DNA of 64,000 nucleotides from Massilia sp. Root133 (GCF_001426525.1 NZ_LMEW01000034.1:4697-68696); one strand, 5' to 3'; shown: positions 20,701 to 28,958, counted from the stretch's first letter. Program-made: numbers and translations. Notes: generated by a model from the letters alone, not told the origin.

Positions 20701-20932
20701 CGGGACGGGGCCGGCCGACGCGACCGCGGAATGGGCCGCGCTGGAACTGCCGCGCACCGCGTTCGGCGTCGTGCGCAATCTGCTCGGCGAAGGCGGTGCG
20801 GGACTGATCCAGCCGCTGTGGGAGGGGTATAACCCGGATGTGATTCCGGCGACCGACGACGAGGCCGATCCGGATGGAACGGATGGGACGACGCTGCTCG
20901 CTACGCTGACGAGTTTTCTGGCCAAGGCGTGA
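17768..20932 (+). CDS. Large protein with degenerate phospholipase-D-like C-terminal module
   Basis: 1054 aa, 15 bp after the previous gene, with AGGA upstream of the ATG. Residues 1-780 are unrecognised, with proline-rich linkers near 400-420. Residues ~810-970 follow the layout of a PLD half-domain: LIYIEGAQF (about 812), LRVVVALPWDTDF, and VVIVDDVYGLVGTSHFRRRG near 918. In active PLD enzymes this last block begins HxKxxxxD; here the positions of His and Lys are occupied by other residues, so the module is probably not catalytic. It lacks a signal peptide. The 3' end overlaps the convergent diguanylate cyclase gene by 32 bp. Function unknown. Confidence 0.85.
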   Translation: MDITQFTTAQAQNRLQADGLETLGLTGLQLAPRWSTTSAPTFDPVALTLALTNAECPFGGMLTWHVHGNEFTDAQGQPIDAFCGVIRLHPHAQQRLFRVAAARYANGGTLAHPLPVAMLFRLTSPPDETPRRIEAGDPVPPPKDGSLPASLVVSFHDARGLIICPVAVAAMFADLIQGLPGLRYPKAPGTVGDAGGLTAIAALPTSGAILVQFADLHGNLYQPTRPGNVMNVVSPGPSTTPVDHATGYATLAASQTIAAGSGDNGVLRFGFATRGTLDRTPLSMPALPATLPSPPFPATTGPTLARQFLRVVVVDPEWHLLGNRDVAPRNTIPGDDGTTPADLVPKVRDRVAIDYAVDGVNTWALADGVLARFQAAGTGLVYACSPAFAAFGLPPAPAPGTTVAWPAFPPPPSPGPGAATNVAPGQGASAAWAGPASPDVVFTVKAAAAPKDAHIRVYARRFAEIASIGKQPSFVRGDGGAALADGSNDVRILLANPFGLGPGDPHSPGIQVDVDIVVTVRGGQRKLWSGIRVPVDPPVAPPVNTFGGTDRLPLVPPEMQGWCPVPLFGLPRTTPAANGGTLAALSRSLASESIPRVGPRLPLMARFETIVAAGIPDAGAGNGALSWQAMVTGARWMPESRSAQHTQGNPGNPAGPDIHAAGARVTGALAYDFAWHALRRAKPPLPFPGAPTLLDGWILYGAGDNMNEPATPPNDAAPNAGTSMGAALQTIAAVCDTPELSLAPESAFEDTTTVQDIVDAVSNAVNPGGTPPTVNSPNGDRLLREIRREYWVAKHGRRDALWSLRRALGEARELIYIEGAQFAPTAANNGGMPAHMLDLAQVIIDRMTDHRDLRVVVALPWDTDFAHSGPPMNFETFVQQAIGARKALVSAFPNIISDRLAVFHPLGFPGRATAIRSAVVIVDDVYGLVGTSHFRRRGMTFDGAADLVSFDRVIEDGYSKTLRKFRRALMATRLGVPVGTGPADATAEWAALELPRTAFGVVRNLLGEGGAGLIQPLWEGYNPDVIPATDDEADPDGTDGTTLLATLTSFLAKA

Positions 20933-22505
20933 CGGCCGCCGCGCACACCTGGTTCCTGCCCGCGGCCTTGGCCGCATACAGCGCGGCATCGGCCGCGGCC
21001 AGCAGGGTCGCCTCGTCGCGGCCATGCTGCGGAAACAGCGCGACGCCCGCCGAGAACGTCCTGCCGACGTCGACGCCATTGGACGCGAAACGCAGGGCGG
21101 AGAACGCGACCCGCAGTTCGTCGATGCGTTCGATGGCCAGGCCGAGCGTCACGTCGCGCATGATGACGACGAACTCTTCGCCGCCGTAGCGGCACGGGGA
21201 ATCGGTCGGCCTGACCTGTTGCCTGAGCAGACCCCCGAGCGCGCGCAGCATGACATCGCCCAGCGCGTGGCCGTGCACGTCGTTGACCGTCTTGAAGTGA
21301 TCGACGTCGATCATGACGACCGCGAACGCGCCCTGGGTGCGCGCGCTGCACGTCAATTCGCGCGCCAGCGCGTCCGTCAGGTAGAGGCGGTTGTACAGCC
21401 CCGTCAAAGGGTCGCGGATGACCTGCTCCTGCAACTGCGCCTGCATCGATCGGATGGTGTCCAGCTGGGCCTTGAGCTGCGCGTTCGCCTGCTCGAGGGC
21501 GAGCGACGTCGTCCGCGCTTCGGTGACGTCGCGTACGATCAGCACGGCGCCGATCGTGTTGCCGTCGTCATCGCAGATGGCGAACGTGCGCAGTTCGAGA
21601 TGCCGCGCACCGCCATGCACGAATTCCGTCGTCGTCGGGGCATTGCCGAGGCGGGCCACGTGTTCATCCAGCTCGGCCAGCTGTTCGCCGAGCGGGCGGC
21701 CCGGCTTGACCGGCGGGCCGATGTCGAACAATCGCCGGAGCGCCGCATTGCTTTCGACGACACGCCGCTGGGCATCGATGACGATGAAGCCGTCGGTGAC
21801 GGCCGAGCCGATCTTTTCACGCGCCACGGCGACGAGATCGAACAGGCCGCGACGGAAGATCGCCAGCGACACGAGGATGCCGCTCGCGACCAGGCCGATG
21901 GGGGTCGGATCGAGATCCGGCGGGGACACGCCCGCGATGAACGTCACGTTGCAGATGACCGGGACGATCAGGGCGCCCAGCAGGATGCGCGTCTGCCGCC
22001 GCACGTGCCGCGATCCCCGGTCGTACGCGGCCACGAGAGCAAGCACCGACTTTGCGACCAGTACATAGCTGTACAACGAATGGACCCAGAACAGGGGGCC
22101 CATCTGGAAAATGCTGTCGGTGGACTCGCCGCGCCACGTGCCGAAGCACAAGCCGTGCAGCGGCGACAGCGCGGCCGCGAGCACGACGGCAGGCACGATG
22201 GCCAGCGCCAGCAGCCGCGATCGCGGCCATCTGTTCGTGCCGCGCGTGTAGCTCAGCACGAAAACCAGCGTGAGCGGCGCGATCGCGACGACGGCCGGGA
22301 AGATGACGCGCATCCGCAGGAACATGGCGTCGTCCGGCCACAGGCGCGCGAACGGCAGCGCGTAGCAGGTCAGCCACCAGGCCGCGCTCAGCTGCATGGC
22401 GAGCAGCGCCGGGGCACCGGGCGCGTGACGGCGGGTCCAGGCGACGGAGGCCAGGAACAGCGCCGTCACGGCACCGGCCAGCAGGAGGAAGTTAAAGATT
22501 TGCAT
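20901..22505 (-). CDS. Diguanylate cyclase with 7TM sensor, PAS and GGDEF domains
   Basis: 534 aa. The N-terminal ~220 residues have seven hydrophobic helices like the 7TM region of membrane histidine kinases. A PAS-like segment follows (DGFIVIDAQRRVVESNAALRRLF), then a short coiled coil (LEQANAQLKAQLDTIRSMQAQL), then a full GGDEF domain starting at RDPLTGLYNR. The active site reads YGGEEF, and an intact product-inhibition site RPTD lies five residues upstream, so it should make cyclic di-GMP and be feedback-inhibited. It lies in the inner membrane. Its convergent 32-bp overlap with the giant operon suggests mutual influence on expression but not a shared role. Confidence 0.92.
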   Translation of the reverse strand: MQIFNFLLLAGAVTALFLASVAWTRRHAPGAPALLAMQLSAAWWLTCYALPFARLWPDDAMFLRMRVIFPAVVAIAPLTLVFVLSYTRGTNRWPRSRLLALAIVPAVVLAAALSPLHGLCFGTWRGESTDSIFQMGPLFWVHSLYSYVLVAKSVLALVAAYDRGSRHVRRQTRILLGALIVPVICNVTFIAGVSPPDLDPTPIGLVASGILVSLAIFRRGLFDLVAVAREKIGSAVTDGFIVIDAQRRVVESNAALRRLFDIGPPVKPGRPLGEQLAELDEHVARLGNAPTTTEFVHGGARHLELRTFAICDDDGNTIGAVLIVRDVTEARTTSLALEQANAQLKAQLDTIRSMQAQLQEQVIRDPLTGLYNRLYLTDALARELTCSARTQGAFAVVMIDVDHFKTVNDVHGHALGDVMLRALGGLLRQQVRPTDSPCRYGGEEFVVIMRDVTLGLAIERIDELRVAFSALRFASNGVDVGRTFSAGVALFPQHGRDEATLLAAADAALYAAKAAGRNQVCAAAVTPWPENSSA

Positions 22506-22600
22506 GATCGCGGATGAGCAGGCGCCCAGCTTATCATCATGCCACGATCAATTTCCCACGAGAACTAAATTCTGTTACAAGGGAACAACACGGCATAAGT

Positions 22601-23629
22601 TCATGAACCCGGATCGCCGGCGCGCGGCACGTCGTGTCGCCGATAGATATGCCATAAGGGAATCGCCGCGGTGATGACGGTGGCAAGCACGAAGACCATG
22701 TCGATCGAGTACAAGGTCCAGTCGACCAGGTTTCCTAGCAAGAACTGCCTGATCGTGGCGACCCCAAGAATGACCGCGATCAGGTCGACGCCCGGGTTAT
22801 CGTCCGGCCTGAACACGAGGTAAGCCGCCGGGATGCACAGCAAGACAATCAGCAGGACGACCATGGTTCGGTACCACGGCGCGCGCCGCACGATCAATGC
22901 GCACTCGTCCTCGCCATAGGCCTTGTTGCGCTCGGCGGCCGTGAGCGCCACGTCGTCGACGTAGTCGGACCATGCTACCGCCTTGTTGACCGTCATCGAG
23001 TCGGACAAGCGCACATTGGTAATGATGGTGTCCAGGGGCACCGTCGTCCAGTTCGAATCCCTGGATCCGCTCATCTTCAAGCTCGGCACAAAGCCGGCAC
23101 GATACGTATCAAAAGGGAAATCGCGCAGCCATCCGGACGCGCGAAGCCGGGTTTCTTTCACGCGAAACACCATCGTGTTCCCCCAGCGGCGCTCACCCTT
23201 CTGCATATCCACGTCGATGTATTGGTCCATGCCGAAAGACGCGCGCGGGGAGCGAAGTTCGCCGAGGCTGACGGTCGCGGACCAGTCATCGTTCGGGCGC
23301 AGCTTCTTGTAGGTGTCCGCCGAAAGAATCAGTTCTCCGGAAATAAACAATTGCCCCGTTTCTTTATCCGTGATGTCGAGCGAAAGATAATCCAGCTTGT
23401 TGCGATCGGCTGCATCGATCAACGTGTGGAAATTCCCGCATCCGGCCCAGTGGCCGCGCCATAGGTCGCCCTGGGGTGGCGTACGAAAATAGTCGTAGCC
23501 GATAAACGCGGCCATGGACAACAGGATGACCGCAAGCAGCAACGGCGAGTACCGGCATGCCTGATTGCGGAGTGCTCGAAAAAATATACCGAAGGTCAAA
23601 AATATCGCCTTGTTTCGTGTTCGTTCCAC
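22601..23629 (-). CDS. Membrane protein with large extracytoplasmic domain, unknown
   Basis: About 342 aa if translation starts at the GTG at 23629; an ATG at 23761 would add 44 residues of poor, low-complexity sequence that overlaps a GC-rich hairpin, and neither start has a clear ribosome site. One membrane helix near the N-terminus (LLLAVILLSMAAFIGYDYF) is followed by ~190 soluble residues and then three C-terminal helices (MVVLLIVLLCIPAAYLVF, a second near VILGVATIRQFLL, and MVFVLATVITAAIPLW). This arrangement resembles the DUF4436 type, which I cannot confirm. Codon use is less GC-rich than in the neighbours. It follows ycaO on the same strand, but a hairpin separates them. Confidence 0.65.
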   Translation of the reverse strand: MERTRNKAIFLTFGIFFRALRNQACRYSPLLLAVILLSMAAFIGYDYFRTPPQGDLWRGHWAGCGNFHTLIDAADRNKLDYLSLDITDKETGQLFISGELILSADTYKKLRPNDDWSATVSLGELRSPRASFGMDQYIDVDMQKGERRWGNTMVFRVKETRLRASGWLRDFPFDTYRAGFVPSLKMSGSRDSNWTTVPLDTIITNVRLSDSMTVNKAVAWSDYVDDVALTAAERNKAYGEDECALIVRRAPWYRTMVVLLIVLLCIPAAYLVFRPDDNPGVDLIAVILGVATIRQFLLGNLVDWTLYSIDMVFVLATVITAAIPLWHIYRRHDVPRAGDPGS

Positions 23630-23660
23630 ATTGTAAATGCGGGAGTCGACGTAACCGCCA

Positions 23661-23695
23661 CCCGCACCCGCGCTCGCCCGGGTGCCGGGTGCGGG
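23661..23695 (-). terminator. GC-rich hairpin after ycaO, possible terminator
   Basis: CCCGCACCC (23661-23669) pairs perfectly with GGGTGCGGG (23687-23695) across a 17-nt loop, 40 bp beyond the ycaO stop on the minus strand. No T-run follows, so it may act as a pause or mRNA 3'-end stabiliser and not as a classical intrinsic terminator. Confidence 0.35.
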
Positions 23696-23735
23696 TCGCA
23701 GAACCAGCGGCAGCAGGCGGGTTGACGCATGACCT

Positions 23736-25928
23736 TCAGCGCCGCGTGGCCCGCGCCGCATGCAGCTTGCGGTAACTGTCCATCAGGCGATGATGCCGGT
23801 CGAGCCCTTCGAGCTTCATGCTCGTCGGGCTCAAGCCGTGGAAACGCACGCTGCCGTCGACCGAGCCCAGCACCGCATCCATGCGCGGATTGCCGTACAT
23901 CCGGCGGAAATTGGTCACGTAGTCGTCCAGTTCCAGCTCGTCGTCCAGCACCACTTCCAGCACCACGTTCATCGCCTGGTAGAACAGGCGCCGCTCGACG
24001 GTGTTGTCGTTGTATTGCAGGAAGGCGCCCACCAGCTCGTGCGCTTCCTCGAACTGCTGCAACGCGAGCTGGATCAGCAGCTTCAGCTCGAGAACCGTCA
24101 ACTGGCCCCACTCCGTGTTCTCGTCGAACTCGATGCCGATCAGGGTGGCGATGTCGGAATACTCGTCCAGCTCATTGTTCTCCAGGCGATCCAGCAGCGC
24201 AGCGAGGGCGTCGTCGTCCAGCCGGTGCAGGTTCAGGATGTCTTCGCGGAACAGCAGCGCCTTGTTGGTGTTGTCCCAGACCAGGTCCTCGACCGGGTAG
24301 ACTTCCGAATAGCCGGGCACGAGGATCCGGCACGCCGTGGCGCCCAGCTCGTCGTACACCGCCATGTACACTTCCTTGCCCATGTCCTCGAGAATCCCGA
24401 GCAGGGTCGCCGCTTCCTCCGCATTGGCATCCTCGCCCTGCGCAGTGAAATCCCACTCGACGAAATCGTGATCCGCCCTGGCGCTGAAAAAGCGCCACGA
24501 CACCACGCCGCTGGAATCGATGAAGTGCTCGACGAAATTGTACGGTTCGGTCACGGCTTCGCTGGCGAAGGTCGGCGGCGGCAGATCGTTCAGGCCTTCG
24601 AAGCTGCGGCCCTGCAGCAGTTCGGTCAGGCTCCGTTCCAGCGCCACCTCGAAGCTCGGATGCGCGCCGAACGAGGCGAATACGCCGCCGGTACGCGGGT
24701 TCATCAGGGTCACGCACATGACGGGATAGGCGCCGCCCAGCGACGCATCCTTGACCAGCACGGGAAAGCCCTGCGCTTCCAGTTCCTGGATCCCGGCCAC
24801 GATGCCCGGGTATTTCGCCAGCACCTCCTGCGGCACATCGGGCAGCGCGATCTCGCCTTCCAGGATCTCGCGTTTTACCGCACGCTCGAAAATCTCGGAC
24901 AGGCATTGCACCTGCGCTTCGGCCAGCGTGTTACCGGCGCTCATGCCATTGCTGGCATAGAGGTTCTCGATCAGGTTGGACGGGAAATAGACCGTCTCGC
25001 CGTCCGACTGCCGCACGTAAGGCAGCGACACGATCCCGCGCGCGACGTTGCCGGAATTGGTGTCGACCAGATGCGAGCCGCGCAATTCGCCTTCCGGGTC
25101 GTAGATGGCGCGGCAGTACGGATCGAGGATCTCGTCCGGCAATGCATCGTCGGGGCCGGGCTGGAACCAGCGCTCGTCCGGATAATGGACGAAGGCCGCG
25201 TTGGCGATCTCCTCGCCCCAGTAGCTGCCGGCATAGAAATGGTTATTGCTGATGCGTTCGATATACTCGCCCAGCGCGGACGCCAGTGCGCTTTCCTTGG
25301 TCGCGCCCTTCCCGTTGGTAAAACACATCGGCGAATGCGCATCGCGGATATGCAGCGACCACACGTTCGGCACGATGTTGCGCCATGACGCGATTTCGAT
25401 CTTGATGCCGAGGCCGGCCAGCAGCGCGGACATATTGGCGATGGTCTGTTCCAGCGGCAGGTCCTTGCCGGGAATATAGGTAGCGGCGTCGGCGGCAGGC
25501 TGCAACGTCAGCAACGCCTGCGCGTCGGCATCCAGGTTCTCGACTTCTTCGATCACGAACTCGGGCCCGGTCTGCACCACTTTTTTCACGGTACAGCGAT
25601 CGATCGAACGCAGGATCCCCTGGCGGTCCTTCTCCGAAATGTCAGGCGGCAGCTCGACCTGGATCTTGAAGATCTGCTTGTAACGGTTCTCCGGGTCGAC
25701 GATATTATTCTGCGACAGGCGAATATTGTCGGTGGGGATATCGCGGGTGTTGCAGTACAACTTCACGAAGTACGCCGCGCACAGGGCCGACGAGGCCAGA
25801 AAATAATCGAACGGGCCCGGCGCCGAGCCATCGCCCTTGTAACGGATCGGTTGATCCGAGATGACCGTGAAGTCATCGAACTTGGCTTCCAGACGCAGCT
25901 TGTCGAGAAAGTTGACCTTGATTTCCAT
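23736..25928 (-). CDS. ycaO: OsmC-YcaO fusion protein
   Basis: 730 aa, longer than E. coli YcaO (586 aa) because an OsmC-like domain is fused in front. Residues ~1-150 fit OsmC (PGPFDYFLASSALCAAYFVKLYC with the expected Cys). Residues ~165-560 are the YcaO cyclodehydratase fold; ATP-binding acidic motifs are visible in ESALASALGEYIERIS, in AEAQVQCLSEIFERA and in FEVALERSLTELL. The C-terminal ~150 residues form the helical YcaO tail. YcaO domains use ATP to activate backbone amides; E. coli YcaO is linked to RimO-dependent methylthiolation of ribosomal protein S12. No peptide substrate gene or partner cyclase is adjacent, so this looks like the stand-alone housekeeping type. Confidence 0.9.
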   Translation of the reverse strand: MEIKVNFLDKLRLEAKFDDFTVISDQPIRYKGDGSAPGPFDYFLASSALCAAYFVKLYCNTRDIPTDNIRLSQNNIVDPENRYKQIFKIQVELPPDISEKDRQGILRSIDRCTVKKVVQTGPEFVIEEVENLDADAQALLTLQPAADAATYIPGKDLPLEQTIANMSALLAGLGIKIEIASWRNIVPNVWSLHIRDAHSPMCFTNGKGATKESALASALGEYIERISNNHFYAGSYWGEEIANAAFVHYPDERWFQPGPDDALPDEILDPYCRAIYDPEGELRGSHLVDTNSGNVARGIVSLPYVRQSDGETVYFPSNLIENLYASNGMSAGNTLAEAQVQCLSEIFERAVKREILEGEIALPDVPQEVLAKYPGIVAGIQELEAQGFPVLVKDASLGGAYPVMCVTLMNPRTGGVFASFGAHPSFEVALERSLTELLQGRSFEGLNDLPPPTFASEAVTEPYNFVEHFIDSSGVVSWRFFSARADHDFVEWDFTAQGEDANAEEAATLLGILEDMGKEVYMAVYDELGATACRILVPGYSEVYPVEDLVWDNTNKALLFREDILNLHRLDDDALAALLDRLENNELDEYSDIATLIGIEFDENTEWGQLTVLELKLLIQLALQQFEEAHELVGAFLQYNDNTVERRLFYQAMNVVLEVVLDDELELDDYVTNFRRMYGNPRMDAVLGSVDGSVRFHGLSPTSMKLEGLDRHHRLMDSYRKLHAARATRR

Positions 25929-25953
25929 CGGAGATTCCTAGTATTTCAAAACA

Positions 25954-25979
25954 CAAAGCCCCGTGAATACAGGGCTTTG
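25954..25979 (-). other. Hairpin in the ycaO leader
   Basis: CAAAGCCC (25954-25961) pairs with GGGCTTTG (25972-25979), an 8-bp stem with a 10-nt loop, between the divergent ycaO and sugar-porter genes, in the putative 5' leader of ycaO. The rest of the 238-bp gap holds a weak candidate promoter for the porter (TTGGTT at 26092, TATAGA at 26114) and a TAGCGCTA palindrome at 26084-26091 that could be a regulator site. Confidence 0.3.
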
Positions 25980-26166
25980 CAGGGTAAGGCAAGCATCTTA
26001 CCCGATCCATTGCCCGCGGGCGAATGCAACGGCTCGGAATGCATTGACACGAGGGCGGAAATCGTACAGACTCGACAAGATGTTAGCGCTATTGGTTTGA
26101 TGGTACAGGATGTTATAGACCTACACTGACGGCGACGACAAACCAAGACTATCCAAGGAGACTTGT

Positions 26167-27600
26167 ATGAACACCAGTGCCGTCGAGAGCACGAGTACCA
26201 TCCAGGAGGCGGAAAACACCCGCCTCATCGTCCTGATCAGCTGCGTCGCCACCATCGGCGGCTTCCTGTTCGGTTTTGACAGCGGCGTCATCAACGGCAC
26301 CGTCGACGGCCTGAAGCAGGCCTTCCATTCGACCGACGCCGAACTCGGCTTCGAAGTCGCGTCGATGCTGCTGGGCTGCGCGCTCGGCGCCTTCACCGCC
26401 GGCCGGCTGGGCGACCTCTGGGGCCGCCGTACCGTGCTGCTCATCTCGTCCGTGATGTTCCTGGTGTCGGCACTGGGCGCGGGCTTTGCAACGAGCTCGG
26501 TCGTCTTCGTCGCCGCGCGCGTGCTGGGCGGCTTCGCGGTCGGCGCGGCCAGCGTGATGTCGCCGGCCTACATCGCCGAAGTGGCATCGGCCCGCTACCG
26601 CGGCCGGCTGGCGACGGTCCAGCAGATCGCCATCATCAGCGGCCTGTTCTGCGCCTTCCTGAGCAACTATTTCTTGGCGCACGCGGCCGGCGCGTCGACC
26701 GGCGTGCTGTGGCTGGGACAGGAAGCATGGCGCTGGATGTTCTGGATGATGGCGATTCCGTCCGTGCTGTTCCTGCTGCTGCTGCTGACCATCCCGGAAA
26801 GCCCGCGCTTCCTCGTCGCGAAGAAGCGCAAGGACGAAGCGCTGGCCGTGCTGCAACGCCTGTACGGCGCAGCCTCGGCCCGCGCGAAGTTCGCCGCGAT
26901 CGACGTGTCGCTGGCCGAAGACCACCACCGTCCGCGCCTGTCGGACCTGGTCAACAAGACGACCGGCAAGCTGCGCCCCATCGTGTGGGTCGGCATCGGC
27001 CTGGCGACGTTCCAGCAGCTGGTCGGCATCAACGTGGTGTTCTATTACGGCGCGGTGCTGTGGCAGGCCGTGGGCTTCTCCGAAAGCGATGCGCTGCTGA
27101 TCAACGTCCTGTCGGGTGGCCTGAGCATCGGCGCCTGCATCGTCACGGTGTTCCTGATCGACCGCATCGGCCGCAAGCCCCTGCTGTGGATCGGCTCGGC
27201 CGGCATGGCGGTGACGCTCGGCATCGTGACGTTCGCCTTTGCCAGCGCCTCGCTCGACGCGACCGGCAAACTGGCCCTGTCCGGCACGATGGGCGTGGTC
27301 GCCCTGGCCGCTGCGAACATCTACGTGATCTTCTTCAACATTTCCTGGGGTCCGGTGATGTGGGTCATGCTGGGCGAGATGTTCCCGAACCAGATCCGCG
27401 GCTCGGGCCTGGCGGTCGCCGGCGCGGCCCAATGGACGTCCAACTTCCTGATCACGGTGACCTTCCCGATGCTGCTCGCGAGCATCGGCCTGGCAGGCGC
27501 TTACGGCCTGTACACCGTGGCAGCCGTGATCTCGGTCTACTTCGTGCTGCGCTACGTGCATGAAACGCGCGGCAAGGAACTGGAGCAGATGGAAGGCTGA
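26167..27600 (+). CDS. Sugar porter family MFS transporter
   Basis: 477 aa with 12 predicted membrane helices; AAGGAG lies just upstream of the ATG. The sugar porter signatures are present: GGFLFGFDSGVI in helix 1, GRLGDLWGRR in loop 2-3, PESPRFLV at the end of helix 6 and DRIGRKPLL in loop 8-9, plus the late PVMWVMLGEMFP. The family (XylE, GalP, AraE) imports hexoses or pentoses by proton symport across the inner membrane. The actual sugar is not deducible. A strong terminator follows, so it is probably monocistronic; it is divergent from ycaO. Confidence 0.92.
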   Translation: MNTSAVESTSTIQEAENTRLIVLISCVATIGGFLFGFDSGVINGTVDGLKQAFHSTDAELGFEVASMLLGCALGAFTAGRLGDLWGRRTVLLISSVMFLVSALGAGFATSSVVFVAARVLGGFAVGAASVMSPAYIAEVASARYRGRLATVQQIAIISGLFCAFLSNYFLAHAAGASTGVLWLGQEAWRWMFWMMAIPSVLFLLLLLTIPESPRFLVAKKRKDEALAVLQRLYGAASARAKFAAIDVSLAEDHHRPRLSDLVNKTTGKLRPIVWVGIGLATFQQLVGINVVFYYGAVLWQAVGFSESDALLINVLSGGLSIGACIVTVFLIDRIGRKPLLWIGSAGMAVTLGIVTFAFASASLDATGKLALSGTMGVVALAAANIYVIFFNISWGPVMWVMLGEMFPNQIRGSGLAVAGAAQWTSNFLITVTFPMLLASIGLAGAYGLYTVAAVISVYFVLRYVHETRGKELEQMEG

Positions 27601-27623
27601 TCGCACGCGGTAGCCCCCGACCA

Positions 27624-27672
27624 AAAGGTCGTTGATGAGCGCATCCGCCTCATCAACGACCTTTCGTTTTTT
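27624..27672 (+). terminator. Strong intrinsic terminator after the sugar porter
   Basis: A perfect 16-bp stem (27624-27639 with 27649-27664) with a 9-nt loop is followed by CG and six T (27667-27672). The stem begins with AAA on the opposite side, so it can also stop transcription from the convergent esterase gene that ends at 27679. Confidence 0.92.
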
Positions 27673-27678
27673 CCGGGA

Positions 27679-28536
27679 TTACTTGAATCGATCGAAGAAG
27701 GCCTTGGACTCCTGCGCCGAAAAGCCGGGGTACCAGTGGCCACCCGTCTCGGTGCCGCACCAAACCACGGGCTTGCCGCTGTCGCAGCCCTGGTACTCCA
27801 CGCAGCCGTTACTACCCAGGGGCACTGTGGCGGCACTGCAGCTATTGCGCTTGAGGAAAACATCGCGCGCCTCCATCCCCGCCGAGTACGGCACCGTGTT
27901 GCCGTCCTTGGCGTGGATGAACAGCGCCGCCACCTTGTAGGAAGAACTGGCGCAGCCGCTCCAGAGCGAACCGGCCATGGGCACGATCGCCCGCACCACG
28001 TCGCCCATCTGGCAGCCGATGGCGTTGGACATCATGCCGCCAAAGCTGAAGCCGGTAGCAAAGACACGCTGAGGGTCGGTGCATGCGCCCTGCTGTACCT
28101 CGCCGATCATCGCGCGCAGGAAACGGATGTCGCGGTCGCCCGTATTGGCCCACCCCTTGTCCAGGCCCTGCGGGGCAATAAAGATCGCATTGTCGCCATA
28201 CAAATTCTTCAGACCGAAAAAGGCGCTCCAACCGTAGACATCGGCGGCGCTGCCATCGCGCCAGTGCAGCCCGATGATCACGGGATAGGCCTTGTTGCGG
28301 TCATAGGTGGCCGGTAGTTCGATCCAGTAGCTGCGCTCGATACTGTCGCTGGTGAGCGAATGCATGCCGGTCGCCAGCTTGGAACCGCTGCCGCAGCCCG
28401 CGGCGCCGGTAGCGGGCACGGCGACGGGAGGTGGCGACGCCGACGCCGGTGTTGGTGTCGACGTGGCGGTGGCACCTGTGCCCCCTCCGCAAGCAACGAG
28501 CGTGGTGAATACCAACGCGGCCCCTGCATGTCTCAT
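27679..28536 (-). CDS. Secreted alpha/beta-hydrolase lipoprotein, feruloyl-esterase / PHB-depolymerase (LpqC) type
   Basis: 285 aa. A short hydrophobic leader ends in the lipobox LVAC with Cys16, so the protein should be lipidated and exported. A Thr/Ala/Pro-rich linker (20-45) leads to an alpha/beta-hydrolase domain with GFSFGG (Ser164) and a likely His in GGHWYPGF near the C-terminus. The N-terminal strand pattern (YPVIIGLHW) and the paired cysteines are typical of family CE1-like feruloyl or acetyl-xylan esterases and of LpqC-type depolymerases. AAGGAGGAG precedes the ATG. The substrate is unknown; the neighbouring polysaccharide locus makes an ester on a plant or algal polymer plausible. 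Confidence 0.82.
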   Translation of the reverse strand: MRHAGAALVFTTLVACGGGTGATATSTPTPASASPPPVAVPATGAAGCGSGSKLATGMHSLTSDSIERSYWIELPATYDRNKAYPVIIGLHWRDGSAADVYGWSAFFGLKNLYGDNAIFIAPQGLDKGWANTGDRDIRFLRAMIGEVQQGACTDPQRVFATGFSFGGMMSNAIGCQMGDVVRAIVPMAGSLWSGCASSSYKVAALFIHAKDGNTVPYSAGMEARDVFLKRNSCSAATVPLGSNGCVEYQGCDSGKPVVWCGTETGGHWYPGFSAQESKAFFDRFK

Positions 28537-28792
28537 ATCTCCTCCTTGTCAAAGCGTTGAGTCGGGTCGGTGACCGGATGCTTTTTCGCCCGATTCTAAT
28601 GGCCGCGTTCGCCACGGTGTTTTATGTTTTTCGCCAGAATCGGACATGTTTTCGAACTTTTGGCTCGAAGCGGTCGAGGCCGGCGAGGACACGCGCGAGG
28701 TGACGATGTTGCTGTCGACCTCGCCCCCCGCCTCGCCCCGACGCTTTGTGGTCCGGACAACTGGCGCCGGATCGTTCATGAATAAAAAACAG

Positions 28793-28820
28793 TTGACTCG
28801 CCGAACCGTTCGTATATCCT
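28793..28820 (+). promoter_or_regulatory. Promoter of the polysaccharide-use operon
   Basis: TTGACT (28793-28798, 5 of 6) and TATCCT (28815-28820, 4 of 6) are separated by 16 bp. Transcription would begin near 28827, inside the first operator element. The gap 28537-28958 holds no gene. Confidence 0.55.
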
Positions 28821-28821
28821 T

Positions 28822-28852
28822 CACTGCATCGCTACAGTAGATCGATACAGAT
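28822..28852 (+). promoter_or_regulatory. LacI-type operator element O1 over the transcription start
   Basis: CACTGCATCGCTACAGTA (28822-28839) is an imperfect palindrome around a central CG, matching the perfect palindrome at 42609-42626 at 14 of 18 positions. A second CG-centred half-site (CGATACAG) lies exactly 13 bp on. The position over the predicted start site suits repression by the LacI protein encoded two genes downstream. Confidence 0.6.
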
Positions 28853-28903
28853 GCCGAGACGGCGCAGGATCAATCCACGAATCACCGATTTTTTTTAAGC
28901 ATT

Positions 28904-28934
28904 TACTGTAACGATACAGAAGATCGTGCAAGTT
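28904..28934 (+). promoter_or_regulatory. LacI-type operator element O2 upstream of the first TonB receptor
   Basis: TACTGTAACGATACAGAA (28904-28921) matches the perfect palindrome of O3 at 14 of 18 positions, followed by AGATCG with a second CG 13 bp after the first, as in O1. Centre-to-centre distance to O1 is 82 bp, compatible with cooperative looping. Confidence 0.6.
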
Positions 28935-28958
28935 GAAAAAAATAACGAAGGAGACAAT

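Noticed and set aside
6852..20932. The giant genes as a contractile injection system or phage tail
   Set aside because: No sheath, tube, baseplate, AAA ATPase or tape-measure features were seen; only their size and the T6SS neighbour suggested it.
15398..21079. A similar 1893-codon open frame opposite the second and third giant genes
   Set aside because: It spans several real gene borders on the other strand and has the same Arg/Val/His-rich composition, so it is a shadow frame.
25954..25979. Hairpin in the ycaO leader as a riboswitch or attenuator
   Set aside because: The stem is only 8 bp, without an alternative pairing partner or a T-run; it is listed only as a hairpin.
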